Origin: a virus
IMG/VR virus record: IMGVR_UViG_3300035034_000542
Coordinates: 1 to 31,433 of that record
Reading direction: 5' to 3' (one strand)
Length of the DNA: 31,433 bases
Shown: piece after piece, positions 15,795 through 24,280 of the stretch
Position numbering within the stretch: the stretch's first letter is position 1
Layout of the letters: each line of letters begins with the position of its first letter
Made by a program: the position numbers and the translations under genes
The notes under the pieces: model-generated
The model's input: only the letters and a program-made list of their open reading frames with translations
The model's database searches: none
What the model was told of the DNA's origin: nothing

Positions 15795-16285
15795 AAATAT
15801 TTATAGTAGGGGCTTTTGAAGCCGCAATGGAGAACAAGTTTAATAAAGATATTTTAGTATTGAAAAGTGGCGATGTTGCTCTTTTTAATATCACTTCACA
15901 CGGTGGCGAACTTGAATGTTTAAAACGCATGACTGCAAAAGTTTATGCACTTAAAGAAATGGGCGTACACGTTGTTACTTACGTACCTACTTATGCAGAA
16001 AGTGCGGGTTTTTTCTTTTTTCTATTAGGAGACCACCGAGAAATGGAAGAGACGGCAACCGTTCATTATCATACGCCAAGAGTCTTTTTGGAAAATGGAT
16101 TTATTGCAACCAAGCATAGCCTTACGGGTTTACTAACTGATATTTCAGCATACCAAGATTTCACGAGTAGCCTCTTTAAAGCTAGTTGTGATATTAGCGA
16201 AGACATTTTTGCACTACTTGAAAATAGTGAGTTACCAATGAATCGCGCAAATTTACAAACTTTAGGAATTATTAACCAAACATAA
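15788..16285 (+). CDS. ClpP-like prohead protease
   Basis: A 165-aa serine protease of the ClpP/crotonase-like fold, expected to mature the capsid. SHGG at residues 37-40 matches the oxyanion loop (NSxGG-like), Ser72 in AESAGF fits the catalytic serine, and His93/His95 in VHYHTP fits the catalytic histidine; the acid is less clear. The N-terminus is short. ATG 15788 is preferred over a TTG nine bases upstream. It overlaps the previous stop by 7 bases. It precedes the scaffold candidate and the major capsid, the usual order for prohead proteases. Confidence 0.88.
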   Translation: MVEIFIVGAFEAAMENKFNKDILVLKSGDVALFNITSHGGELECLKRMTAKVYALKEMGVHVVTYVPTYAESAGFFFFLLGDHREMEETATVHYHTPRVFLENGFIATKHSLTGLLTDISAYQDFTSSLFKASCDISEDIFALLENSELPMNRANLQTLGIINQT

Positions 16286-16292
16286 TTTAAAA

Positions 16293-16751
16293 ATGAAAAT
16301 CAAAAATCCAATTTTAGCGACTATGTTAGCGAAGTTAGGCGTAGAAGTGAAAGCAGAATTAATGGTAGATGATACCAATGGTTTATCAATTACTTTTCCC
16401 GACATTTCGGATGTAGTAGAGATTGCAGAAGGTGTTTCTGTAAATGCTCCAGATGGTACTTATACAGTAGCAGACGGAGAAAACACAATTACTATGACTG
16501 TTTTAGGTGGTATAGTAACAGCTTATGAACTTACTACGCCAGACGCTCCAGAAGCTCCAGTTGAAGCAAATGCAGAAGTGCTTGCAGTATTAGAGGCGGT
16601 TGTAGAAGCAAACGTAAAGGCAAACGGTTTAATCGTTGCTTTACAAGCTGAAATGAAAGCTCTTAAAGTTTCTTTGAAACACGAAACATTACAAGTTGGT
16701 GCGGCTGCTGCACAAAAAAACACAAAACCACAATTTAAAATCATAGGATAA
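16293..16751 (+). CDS. Putative scaffold or capsid decoration protein
   Basis: A 152-aa acidic protein. Residues about 45-80 form a beta hairpin (DGTYTVADGENTITMTVLGG), and residues about 85-130 are an Ala/Glu/Val-rich helix predicted as coiled coil (EANAEVLAVLEAVVEANVKA). The C-terminus is basic (NTKPQFKIIG). A DGTYT-DG-x-I strand pair plus an acidic helix, placed between protease and major capsid, is the profile of a scaffolding protein cleaved during maturation. A decoration protein is the alternative. Both are inferred from position and composition. Confidence 0.6.
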   Translation: MKIKNPILATMLAKLGVEVKAELMVDDTNGLSITFPDISDVVEIAEGVSVNAPDGTYTVADGENTITMTVLGGIVTAYELTTPDAPEAPVEANAEVLAVLEAVVEANVKANGLIVALQAEMKALKVSLKHETLQVGAAAAQKNTKPQFKIIG

Positions 16752-16752
16752 T

Positions 16753-17787
16753 ATGGCAACATTAAACCAAGTATGTATACCTGCAGGTAGAATTGTAGAA
16801 GGAGTTTTTGAATTAAGCTCAATTGAAGAGGCTTTATCAATCTCATCTTTAAAGTATAACACTACTTTACAAGTAGATGAAGATAGCATCTTTTTAGCTC
16901 CCGAAGCGATTACGGATGCAGTAGCAATGGCAGGATGTGAGATTACGGAATCTTGCGACTTACCAGCGGTATTAGAATCTAACCAGTATAATTTCATGGC
17001 GGGTTGTGATTTATGTTTGAATGAATTGACTTCCAACGAAAAGAAAGTTTTCGGAATTAACGTATCAAAACCAGAACCAACAGCGGCTTTGTCTTCTCGT
17101 TACGAAACTGGATTTATTACTAAAATTTTAAATTCAACACGTAAAATTAACTGGTTAGGGTCAAAGGCTTATGTAGCGGCTAATTTAGCGAATGCTGCAT
17201 TGTTACCTAATTACATTAAAGCGGATGGAATTTGGACTAAAATAGTTGCACTTTCTCCTGCAGCTCCACGTTATACAATTGACAAAAATGCAGAGTTAAC
17301 AAAAACTTTGCAAACTACATGGACAGGGGATGAGGTTTTAGACGTTATTGAAGAGATGCGTTTATTACAATCAGACACAATGAGCGCGGTTGTAGACACT
17401 TTAAAATTCGTACAAATTACAGCTGAAATGTATGACGCTCTTATTCGCTCTATGCGTTTAAAAGACTTCGACTTATGTTGTGTGGGCTCTTTAGCTTCGC
17501 AAGTTGCGGGGGGTGTTGAAGTTCCAGTAATTTTATACGGAGATTTAACAATCGTTAAGTACACTGAATTAAGTGCTGCTATTCGTGATTTAGCTTTAGT
17601 AGGAGATGCTTGGAATTTGCCAAACAGAGTAGTTATGTCTTTAGGTTTACCTATCGTAAATTACACACAAGCGGGTTCATTTGAAGAAGAGTTTACAGCC
17701 GTGAACGGTAAGTATTTGGCTTCTTACAGTTTAACAACTGCAATTGTAGACCCTTTTCCAGCGGACTTCTACGTATTAGGCTACTAA
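16753..17787 (+). CDS. Major capsid protein
   Basis: A 344-aa protein, typical length for an HK97-fold capsid protein. It directly follows the protease and scaffold candidates and precedes portal-region genes. The N-terminal third is Cys-rich (AGCEITESCDLP, then FMAGCDLC), a feature I associate with some Bacteroidetes phage capsids. The middle contains a long helix (TWTGDEVLDVIEEMRLLQSD) like the HK97 spine helix, and the C-terminus is beta (FPADFYVLGY). Spacing from the previous stop is 1 base. No other gene in the window fits the capsid role better. Confidence 0.8.
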   Translation: MATLNQVCIPAGRIVEGVFELSSIEEALSISSLKYNTTLQVDEDSIFLAPEAITDAVAMAGCEITESCDLPAVLESNQYNFMAGCDLCLNELTSNEKKVFGINVSKPEPTAALSSRYETGFITKILNSTRKINWLGSKAYVAANLANAALLPNYIKADGIWTKIVALSPAAPRYTIDKNAELTKTLQTTWTGDEVLDVIEEMRLLQSDTMSAVVDTLKFVQITAEMYDALIRSMRLKDFDLCCVGSLASQVAGGVEVPVILYGDLTIVKYTELSAAIRDLALVGDAWNLPNRVVMSLGLPIVNYTQAGSFEEEFTAVNGKYLASYSLTTAIVDPFPADFYVLGY

Positions 17788-17807
17788 TTTTTAAAAAAAA
17801 AATAAAT

Positions 17808-18422
17808 ATGGCTTTATGTTATAAACCAGCGGACGTATTAAAAGCGTGCGACTCATCAGATTTAAATGCCCTCTCAGGGGGGCTTTTAATAAATTTAAAA
17901 GCGTTCAAAGCTGTAAAGGCAACGGGTAAGAAATTTACTTATGACGATATTACAGTAATTGACCCGACGACTAACGCTTATCCTGTTGTAGGTAGTGATT
18001 ACTATCCTATACTAATAGAATGGGAGAAAAACGCGGTAAAACCTAATTACGAGGTTGTTTCTAGTGATGTAAAAAAAGACACTTACGTACAAGTTGCGAG
18101 CGGTTTAATTATTGCAAACAGCGAAAGCGATGCCGGAAAAGAAGCGGTTATGTCTTTAGCGACTGAAAAGTACGTATTTGTTTATGCACTTTCTGGAGTA
18201 TCTGACGAACTAGATACTTATCAAGTTTTAGGCTCTAAAAATGGCTTACAATTTGTAGTTGAACCAACTAGTGACGAAGTAGGTGGACGTGTTACAGGAA
18301 CATTACGAAGCTTAAACGGTGGAGCAGAAGGGAATCCAAACGGATATAACTTCTTATTAGATACTGGACTACCAGCAACAGAAACGTTATTTAACAACCG
18401 TTTTAGTACGGTAGTAATTTAA
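17808..18422 (+). CDS. Putative major tail tube protein
   Basis: A 204-aa beta-rich protein. The C-terminal half contains TYQVLGSKNGLQFVVEPTSD followed by a GGRVTGTLRSLNGG turn, which resembles tail tube proteins with a G-x-NGL-x-F strand and long C-terminal loop. It follows the capsid gene, separated by 20 bases containing an A-run. A head-completion protein is the alternative. The stop overlaps the next start (TAATG). Confidence 0.5.
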   Translation: MALCYKPADVLKACDSSDLNALSGGLLINLKAFKAVKATGKKFTYDDITVIDPTTNAYPVVGSDYYPILIEWEKNAVKPNYEVVSSDVKKDTYVQVASGLIIANSESDAGKEAVMSLATEKYVFVYALSGVSDELDTYQVLGSKNGLQFVVEPTSDEVGGRVTGTLRSLNGGAEGNPNGYNFLLDTGLPATETLFNNRFSTVVI

Positions 18423-18829
18423 TGACTAGGGAAGAATTTAACGCCTTGCCTGTAGAGGTAAGGCGTTTTATATCTAACCACGCGGGGTGTTTAGGTTGTG
18501 GCGGAAATGCGGAACAGAAACTAACTAAAGCCTACGAGCTTTATAAAACACAAAGAAAAATGAAAGCATATCAATTACACGGAGGCGGTATTAACTACCT
18601 TAAAGATGGTCAAAAAGGCGTATTATACCCTATTGACGCCAATGATACAGCGGATAGCACACACCAAAAAATAGAAATTGCAAAAGCAATATACAAGGCC
18701 AGTCCTCACGTATTTACAATATTTGACAAAGATGCAATAGCTGAATTATTAGAAAGTTTAAAGCCTGCTGAAATTGTTAATCTTGACAATGTTCAGAAAA
18801 GACAAAAAAACGGAAAATTTAAAAAATAA
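18422..18829 (+). CDS. Unknown protein with CxxCG motif (135 aa)
   Basis: A 135-aa basic protein. An early CLGCGG motif (residues about 23-28) may bind metal; a central segment reads HGGGINYLKDGQKGVLYPID, and the C-terminus is lysine-rich (QKRQKNGKFKK). I do not recognise a family. It sits between the tube candidate and the portal in an overlapping late operon, so an assembly role is likely, but this is positional only. Confidence 0.75.
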   Translation: MTREEFNALPVEVRRFISNHAGCLGCGGNAEQKLTKAYELYKTQRKMKAYQLHGGGINYLKDGQKGVLYPIDANDTADSTHQKIEIAKAIYKASPHVFTIFDKDAIAELLESLKPAEIVNLDNVQKRQKNGKFKK

Positions 18830-18834
18830 AAATT

Positions 18835-19875
18835 ATGTTCACAGACTTTTTTAAAGTCAAAGGCAAAAAAAAGAGAAAAGCCGTCGATACTAAGGGATAT
18901 GTCCAATTAGACGGCGGCTTATTTTTTTCCAACCTTGACGAAGCGTATTTAAATAGTCCAACGGCAACAATGGCACTTTTAAAATTCCACGAGTATGCCG
19001 TGCCTGCTAATCTAATGCAGAAGTATCAGGAGCTTTGGAAAAAAATAGAAAGCGATTACATACGTTACGGATACTATATGATTTTAGTATCTTATAATGT
19101 GGATGCTGAAGCTATACATTGGGATTACTTAAACCCTAAAAAATTCCTAGTAAAAGATTTTGATGACAACGATAACGCATCTACTTTTATTAACATCGTT
19201 TCTGACAAAGAATATCCAACTTTTAACAGTTCAAAAACAGTAGTAAGGTCGCAATTTGAAAAGCAAGGCTTTAGTAAGTTTGCAGGTCAAATATACATGT
19301 ATAACGACAGCTCTTTACCTTATAGAGTAACGCCAATGTATAGCGTTTTGAAATGGATGCGTACAGAAGCTGATGCATCTACTTACATAGATAAAGCGTG
19401 TGATAATGCGATGTTTGGGAATAATATTTTTATAGTTAAAAAATCAAGTTCCGCAACAGAAACAGAAATAGCAGTTTTAGAAAGTGTAAAAGAAGCGATT
19501 AGCTCCACAAAAGGAGTTGATGAAGCAGGTCAAAATTTACTAATTGAATACAGCGGAGATATTGACGATGTATCTAAATTACTTTCTAAAGTTTCAATTT
19601 CAAATGATTTTGAAGTAGACTTGTTGAATAATGCGGATGCAAAAGCAAGTGAAAAGATAGCAATGGCTTGTTATGGTTTCCCTTTAATTTTGGTAAAACA
19701 AAGCGAAGGAGTATTTGGAAATAGTGGAGAAGCTATTTCGGTGGCTACTGATGAATGGGCAAAAACGTGCCAAAAAGAAGCCGTTAATATTTTAGACGGA
19801 TTTAAAAAAATAGGCTTTCAAATAACAAAAGAAGAAAATGATACCATTAACGACCCCAACAATACAGGAGCTTAA
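18835..19875 (+). CDS. Phage portal protein
   Basis: A 346-aa protein, slightly short for an HK97-type portal. A basic N-terminus (KVKGKKKRKAV) is followed by a helix-rich body. The C-terminal third carries YGFPLILVKQSEGVFGNSGE, the signature-like segment of portals in which a helix follows the GFP-x-x-x-V stretch. Portals form the dodecameric channel that TerL docks on. The position after the capsid gene, and not before it, is unusual. Its end overlaps the connector gene by 38 bases. Confidence 0.85.
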   Translation: MFTDFFKVKGKKKRKAVDTKGYVQLDGGLFFSNLDEAYLNSPTATMALLKFHEYAVPANLMQKYQELWKKIESDYIRYGYYMILVSYNVDAEAIHWDYLNPKKFLVKDFDDNDNASTFINIVSDKEYPTFNSSKTVVRSQFEKQGFSKFAGQIYMYNDSSLPYRVTPMYSVLKWMRTEADASTYIDKACDNAMFGNNIFIVKKSSSATETEIAVLESVKEAISSTKGVDEAGQNLLIEYSGDIDDVSKLLSKVSISNDFEVDLLNNADAKASEKIAMACYGFPLILVKQSEGVFGNSGEAISVATDEWAKTCQKEAVNILDGFKKIGFQITKEENDTINDPNNTGA

Positions 19876-20293
19876 AGAGTTTTATCCCGTTTCTAACTCC
19901 ATAACGGACGATAAAAGGCAGCAATTATTTGACTACGTGAAAAACCACGTTTTAATTAAAATGTTTGGATTTCAAGCGGCTACGCAAATAATAGAGGGTG
20001 CTATTGTAGGCGGTGCAAGTTCTACATTTATAGGATTTCAGAAGTTTACAGCGTTATTGTGCGCTTACCAAGAGATAAAAGACCCTTTGGTAAGTACCAA
20101 CTTTGGCGCTAAAATAATCGACAGAACGGGCGCAATAAACCCGACTAACGGGCAGAAAAGTATAACTCTTATAGATATTGAAAATACAATTTCAATACAT
20201 TATAAAACAGCCTTAGTATTAATTAACGAAAATAATTGTCAAGACGTGCCTAATTGGGGCGGCTACTTTTCTTATAAAATTTCTAGATTATGA
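19838..20293 (+). CDS. Putative head-tail connector protein
   Basis: A 151-aa mostly helical protein. It starts TTPTIQELKEFYPVSNSITD and ends with GGYFSYKISRL. A short helical protein just after the portal fits the gp6-like connector ring that closes the head. No signature motif is evident. ATG 19838 lies inside the portal frame (38 bases of overlap), and its stop overlaps the fibre gene by 4 bases. Confidence 0.6.
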   Translation: MIPLTTPTIQELKEFYPVSNSITDDKRQQLFDYVKNHVLIKMFGFQAATQIIEGAIVGGASSTFIGFQKFTALLCAYQEIKDPLVSTNFGAKIIDRTGAINPTNGQKSITLIDIENTISIHYKTALVLINENNCQDVPNWGGYFSYKISRL

Positions 20294-22923
20294 TTGATCC
20301 ATACGAATTTAACGACGCAAATGCGCAAGGAGATAAAGAGGCCGTTATACTTCCAAACTTACCTAGTTTGGTAAATAAATTAAGTGCTGATGAAACCAAT
20401 GGTATAAAAGACAAGATTAACGAGATTGCGCAAGTAGTTAATGTAATTGATCCGGATAACGCCAATTTACAAAGTGTTACTAATAGCGGAAATGTTACGG
20501 ATAAAGAAATGATAGCTGTATCTGACGGATTAGTTCCTGACGATGTATTTAATCAGGCTGTATTTTCTAATAAAAGTTTTAAAGCAATAAATACCGATAC
20601 AAACAATAGCATTACTGTTTTATCTGATAAAATTCAAAGTGTAAAAACAGACGGGGGTTTTGAAAGCACAATTAACGTAAGTAATGCAGTGCCAACAGAA
20701 ACGGCAACGTACGAACACGTTAAGCCTAATAAGTCGGGTACGTATGCAATGACTGACGATGTAGGCGTAGCAACACTACAACAAGCCACAGCAGGATCAA
20801 ATAAGAATTTAGTTGACGGAATATTTCAAGCGGGAGAAGGAGCAGGAAACGGACAATCGGGCGTAAATGTTAATCAGTTTGGAAATGAAGCAGGAAAAGG
20901 AAACACGGCAAACCATCAAAATGCTTTAGGTATAGGGGCTGGAGAGAATAACTCTGGAAATGATGTTAATCAATTTGGGAATGGTGCAGGAAGAGACAAC
21001 ACAGGAAATGATCAAAATGCTTTAGGACCAAGTTCTGGAGAGAATAACTCTGGAAATAATGTTAATCAATTTGGGAATGGTGCAGGAGCGGGCAATACCT
21101 TTAACGATGTAAACCTTTTCGGTCAATCCACACAAGCAGATGAACACGGTCAAACCGTTTTTAGAAGTGCAAGCGGTTTTATGACTAGATTATCTACCTT
21201 ACTTTTAACCGCAAGTAGAAAGTATATTTTGCCAGATAAATCTGGAACGTTTGCGATGTTAAGCGACATAGGTGTATCAAGCTCTAAAAATTTAGGACCA
21301 ACAGGTTTGAACCAAGGGGGGATTTTGACAATAAACACGGATACTGCAAAGTTTGACCTTTCAGATGGTTTTGGTTACGTTGTTAACGGACATTCTGATC
21401 CCGACAATCCAACGTATACAAAAGTTACTTGGGTAGCTAAGATAGCTAATGCAATACCGAACCTCGCAACTCAAAAAAAAACATATGTAGCTGTAGATAT
21501 TAATGGAGATTTGTTTTTGACTAACGTACCACTAACAGCAACACAAAGACGTAATTTTATAAGGATTGGGGTCTTAATTCATTTAAACAATTCAGCAGTA
21601 AATTACATCGATAACCAACCGACTATTAATATTGAAATTGGTGGTCAGGTGCAGGATATTTTAGAAGCTTTAGGGTTCAAGTCTTTGAGTGGTAACCGTA
21701 TTTTTCCAGTTTCAAATAATTTAAAAATAAAAAAGGAACTGGGACGAGTTTTTAAATCTGGAGCAAATTTTGACAACCTAACAACGCAGCCCCATTCGTT
21801 TACTTTGGCAGCTCAAGAGCCTATAACTTTTAGATATAGAACTCAGACGGGCGACGAAGGGTCAGACATAACAGATATAACGCCAGCAATTTATGACTTA
21901 AACGGAACAATTACAGCCGTAGCAGCTACGGCAACGCTAGCGACTATCCAAAGAGTTTATATTTTCCAAGATGGGGTAATTCGCATACAACCAGGGCAAA
22001 GAGTATTCACAACTCTTAACGCTGCAATTACAGCGTTAAATTCAGATGTTTTTGTAACTGATTTGGATATTGCTGAAAACAGTTTATATCTTGGTGCAAT
22101 TGTTTTGACAAGAAATACAGTGGATTTAAGTAACATCTCACAAGCTATTTTTGCCCCTTCTATTGGCACAACTGCTAACGGGTCAGTTACATCTCCTGCT
22201 TTAGGCTATACGGCGGAAGACGTAGCAAACAAACAAAATAACTTAGCGGTTGATGGAACGGGTGCAAAATATCCAACAGTCGATGCAGTTAATGCGGTTT
22301 TAGATTTAAAAGTAGATAAGGCAAGTGGTGAGCGATTAATAAATGCTACTGAAATCACTAAGCTTGATGGATTACAAAATTTAGTTGCAGGCACAAATAT
22401 TACAATTGTAGGCGATGTAATTAGTGCTAGTGGTGGTGGTGGCGGTGGCTCATTTGTGAAGTTAATAGTTGGGGATAGCGTTGAAAGTGCAGCAGTAACG
22501 GGAACGATAGCAGAAGTAATTGCAAAAAGTTATACAATTCCAGCGGGTGCGTTTTCAGCAACATTAAACCCTAGATTTACTTTTTATGCGCAAAAAGGAG
22601 TAAGCACAGCAGGTACATTTACGGCTTCAATTTACCTTTCAAATACCAATAATTTCGCAACTGCAATACTTACAGGATTTTACACTACAGCAAGTGGAAT
22701 AATTAGAGGTGTTTCAGTTGAAAGAATTACACAACGATTTATAGGTGCTAATTTATTTTCGAAAGTAAGTGTTACAAATTTGGTAAGTGATAACGGTTTA
22801 ACTGCAAATAACGGAACTACTTTTGCAATTGACCAATCACAAATAATTTACGTGTGGATTACTTTGCAAAACAACAACGTAGCAGATAGCACATCAATTG
22901 GTATCGTAAAAATAACAGATTAA
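20290..22923 (+). CDS. Tail fibre / receptor-binding protein with 16-aa repeats
   Basis: An 877-aa protein. The N-terminal ~180 residues probably attach to the tail. Residues 194-289 hold six 16-aa repeats of the form (V/Q)-N-x-(F/L)-G-x-x-x-G-x-x-N-x-x-N-x, likely folding as a beta-roll or trimeric shaft. Then come two KSGT-type segments (KPNKSGTYAM earlier and LPDKSGTFAM), and a long beta-rich region with the YTAEDVANKQNNL segment. A Gly6 linker near residue 718 separates a C-terminal beta domain (about 720-877) that probably binds the host surface. It is the longest protein after the tape measure, just ahead of the lysis genes, and the most likely host-range determinant. Confidence 0.85.
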   Translation: MIDPYEFNDANAQGDKEAVILPNLPSLVNKLSADETNGIKDKINEIAQVVNVIDPDNANLQSVTNSGNVTDKEMIAVSDGLVPDDVFNQAVFSNKSFKAINTDTNNSITVLSDKIQSVKTDGGFESTINVSNAVPTETATYEHVKPNKSGTYAMTDDVGVATLQQATAGSNKNLVDGIFQAGEGAGNGQSGVNVNQFGNEAGKGNTANHQNALGIGAGENNSGNDVNQFGNGAGRDNTGNDQNALGPSSGENNSGNNVNQFGNGAGAGNTFNDVNLFGQSTQADEHGQTVFRSASGFMTRLSTLLLTASRKYILPDKSGTFAMLSDIGVSSSKNLGPTGLNQGGILTINTDTAKFDLSDGFGYVVNGHSDPDNPTYTKVTWVAKIANAIPNLATQKKTYVAVDINGDLFLTNVPLTATQRRNFIRIGVLIHLNNSAVNYIDNQPTINIEIGGQVQDILEALGFKSLSGNRIFPVSNNLKIKKELGRVFKSGANFDNLTTQPHSFTLAAQEPITFRYRTQTGDEGSDITDITPAIYDLNGTITAVAATATLATIQRVYIFQDGVIRIQPGQRVFTTLNAAITALNSDVFVTDLDIAENSLYLGAIVLTRNTVDLSNISQAIFAPSIGTTANGSVTSPALGYTAEDVANKQNNLAVDGTGAKYPTVDAVNAVLDLKVDKASGERLINATEITKLDGLQNLVAGTNITIVGDVISASGGGGGGSFVKLIVGDSVESAAVTGTIAEVIAKSYTIPAGAFSATLNPRFTFYAQKGVSTAGTFTASIYLSNTNNFATAILTGFYTTASGIIRGVSVERITQRFIGANLFSKVSVTNLVSDNGLTANNGTTFAIDQSQIIYVWITLQNNNVADSTSIGIVKITD
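20869..21156 (+). repeat. Six tandem 48-bp (16-aa) repeats in the tail fibre gene
   Basis: The 16-aa units start at residues 194, 210, 226, 242, 258 and 274; they alternate two subtypes, so the unit of duplication is 96 bp. The segments at 20941-20991 and 21037-21087 differ at few positions over 51 bp, implying recent tandem duplication. The copies toward the end are more diverged. Confidence 0.8.
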
Positions 22924-22925
22924 TT

Positions 22926-23291
22926 ATGGAAATATTTTATAAAGAAAAACAAGATGGTACATTTTACGGGGAGTTTCACGAAACAAAACCAAGTGGATTT
23001 ATTACGAAAGAAGAGTTACCAATAATTGAAGCGGTGGAATTAGCTCCTGCAGAAGTTACTGCAATTCAATTATTAACGCAATTGGAATTAATCGGAATTA
23101 CGCAAGATGCTATTTTACAAGTAATTGAAACTTTAGAAGCTCCAAATAATATAATGGCAAGAGTTAGTTTTTTACGTGCGACATCGTTTGATAGAGATAG
23201 TCCACTTATTTCGTTGGTCGGTGCGGCTTTTGAAAAAACAGAATTAGAATTGGATCAAATATTTATAAATGCAAATAATTTAAATTTTTAA
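22926..23291 (+). CDS. Putative tail fibre-associated protein (121 aa)
   Basis: A 121-aa acidic protein. It begins MEIFYKEKQDGTFYGEFHET and has a central helix (AVELAPAEVTAIQLLTQLEL) and a conserved-looking IARVSFLRATSFDRDSPLI-like stretch (here MARVSFLRATSFDRDSPL). Its position right after the fibre gene is that of a fibre assembly chaperone or a small tail accessory protein. The FLRATSFDRDSPL segment looks like a family signature but I cannot name it. Confidence 0.65.
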   Translation: MEIFYKEKQDGTFYGEFHETKPSGFITKEELPIIEAVELAPAEVTAIQLLTQLELIGITQDAILQVIETLEAPNNIMARVSFLRATSFDRDSPLISLVGAAFEKTELELDQIFINANNLNF

Positions 23292-23560
23292 TGATAAATT
23301 TATTAAGAGAAAACTGGGAGGTTATAGCGGCATTAGGTGGTAGCGTTATTGCTTATTTTGGTGGGAAAAAAGCGAAAGAAATAAGCAACAAAAAAGACGA
23401 TGCGGATGCTGTCCGTTCAATTCAAGAATTATATGGCAAATTTGCAGAACAAACAAATGACAAGTTTGAAGAGATGCGCAAAGAAATGACCGAGCTAAAA
23501 AGCATACTAAAAGAGTACATTGATCAATGCAGTAAATGCGAAAATAATAAGATAAAATGA
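23291..23560 (+). CDS. Putative holin (one TM segment plus coiled coil)
   Basis: An 89-aa protein. One hydrophobic segment at residues about 8-25 (WEVIAALGGSVIAYFGG) is followed by a basic KKAKEISNKK and a long charged coiled coil (KFEEMRKEMTELKSILKEYI) with two late Cys. Immediately upstream of the M15 peptidase, this suits a single-TM holin-like membrane protein, or alternatively an inner-membrane spanin partner. It starts at TAATG with the previous stop and overlaps the next by ATGA. Confidence 0.6.
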   Translation: MINLLRENWEVIAALGGSVIAYFGGKKAKEISNKKDDADAVRSIQELYGKFAEQTNDKFEEMRKEMTELKSILKEYIDQCSKCENNKIK

Positions 23561-23931
23561 GACTAACAAAAAATTTTAATAGACAGGAATTTGACTGTAA
23601 AGATGGCACTATTGTGCCTAAAGAATTTATTAATAATTTAATCGAATTAGCGGTAAACTTACAAGTATTACGAGATTACATTAAAGAAGTAGTAAGTGTT
23701 ACAGGTAGCGGTTATAGGACAGAAAGCCGCAATACAAAAGTTAAAGGAGCAAAAAACAGCCAGCATTTAACTGCAAAAGCAGCTGATATAAATGCAGTAA
23801 ATTACACGCCTAAAAAACTTGCAGAAGTAATTGAAAAACTTATTGCAGAAGGCAAAATGAAACAAGGCGGCATAGGAATTTACAGGGGATTTGTTCATTA
23901 CGATATTAGAGGCACTAGAGCTAGATGGTAA
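23557..23931 (+). CDS. M15 family peptidoglycan peptidase (endolysin)
   Basis: A 124-aa zinc peptidase that cleaves cell-wall peptides (D-Ala-type carboxy- or endopeptidase). The SGYRT-x-x-R-N segment near residue 51 is the family opening. His70 and Asp77 in SQHLTAKAADI form the H-x6-D zinc pair, and His114 in FVHYDIR is the third ligand. The size fits a one-domain phage endolysin without a cell-wall-binding domain. No signal peptide is seen, so it needs a holin, for which the previous gene is a candidate. A strong terminator follows 6 bases later. Confidence 0.92.
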   Translation: MRLTKNFNRQEFDCKDGTIVPKEFINNLIELAVNLQVLRDYIKEVVSVTGSGYRTESRNTKVKGAKNSQHLTAKAADINAVNYTPKKLAEVIEKLIAEGKMKQGGIGIYRGFVHYDIRGTRARW

Positions 23932-23937
23932 ACAAAT

Positions 23938-23968
23938 AAAACCCGTTACAAATCGCAACGGGTTTTTT
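23938..23968 (+). terminator. Rho-independent terminator of the late operon
   Basis: AAACCCGTT (23939-23947 region) pairs with AACGGGTTT (23957-23965) around a short loop, followed by six T. It lies immediately after the endolysin stop and closes the long late transcript that runs into convergent genes. Confidence 0.9.
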
Positions 23969-24003
23969 AATTAGTAGCGTGTAGTTATTAGTTAGTGGCC
24001 AGC

Positions 24004-24195
24004 TTAATCACCAAAGTTAATCTTCCATATTTTTTCAAAGCGTTCATCTATGCCTTGTATGTATTTGCTAGGGGTTGCTGCTCTTGTAAACTTTATTGCA
24101 ATCTCTTTTACTTCTTCTAACGTGTAGTTGTCTTTCCTAAAAGAACTCCCGCTAACAGCGTTTTTGCAAGATTGTGGATTATTTGGTTCATTCAT
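24004..24195 (-). CDS. Small unknown protein (63 aa), minus strand
   Basis: A 63-aa protein, MNEPNNPQSCKNAVSGSSFR through DERFEKIWKINFGD. A central helix (TLEEVKEIAIKFTRAATPSK) is the only clear element, and no family is recognised. I chose ATG 24195 because the in-frame extension to 24225 runs into the hairpin and gives no start context. The gene lies behind (downstream of) the strong minus-strand terminator at 24211-24239 and I see no TAnnTTTG promoter for it, so it is read through at low level or its start signal is not recognisable. Confidence 0.6.
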   Translation of the reverse strand: MNEPNNPQSCKNAVSGSSFRKDNYTLEEVKEIAIKFTRAATPSKYIQGIDERFEKIWKINFGD

Positions 24196-24210
24196 AATTA
24201 TTTTAAATTT

Positions 24211-24239
24211 AAAAAAGCACCTCATTTCTGAGGTGCTTT
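24211..24239 (-). terminator. Strong hairpin terminator of the minus-strand operon
   Basis: AAAGCACCTCA (24214-24224) and TGAGGTGCTTT (24229-24239) form a perfect 11-bp stem with a 4-nt loop. Read on the minus strand it ends in six T, so it mainly terminates the operon coming from 25737. It might also act weakly on the plus strand. Confidence 0.85.
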
Positions 24240-24280
24240 AGATTTTTTTATTGTAATATGCTGCTTCACATATTCAGAAA

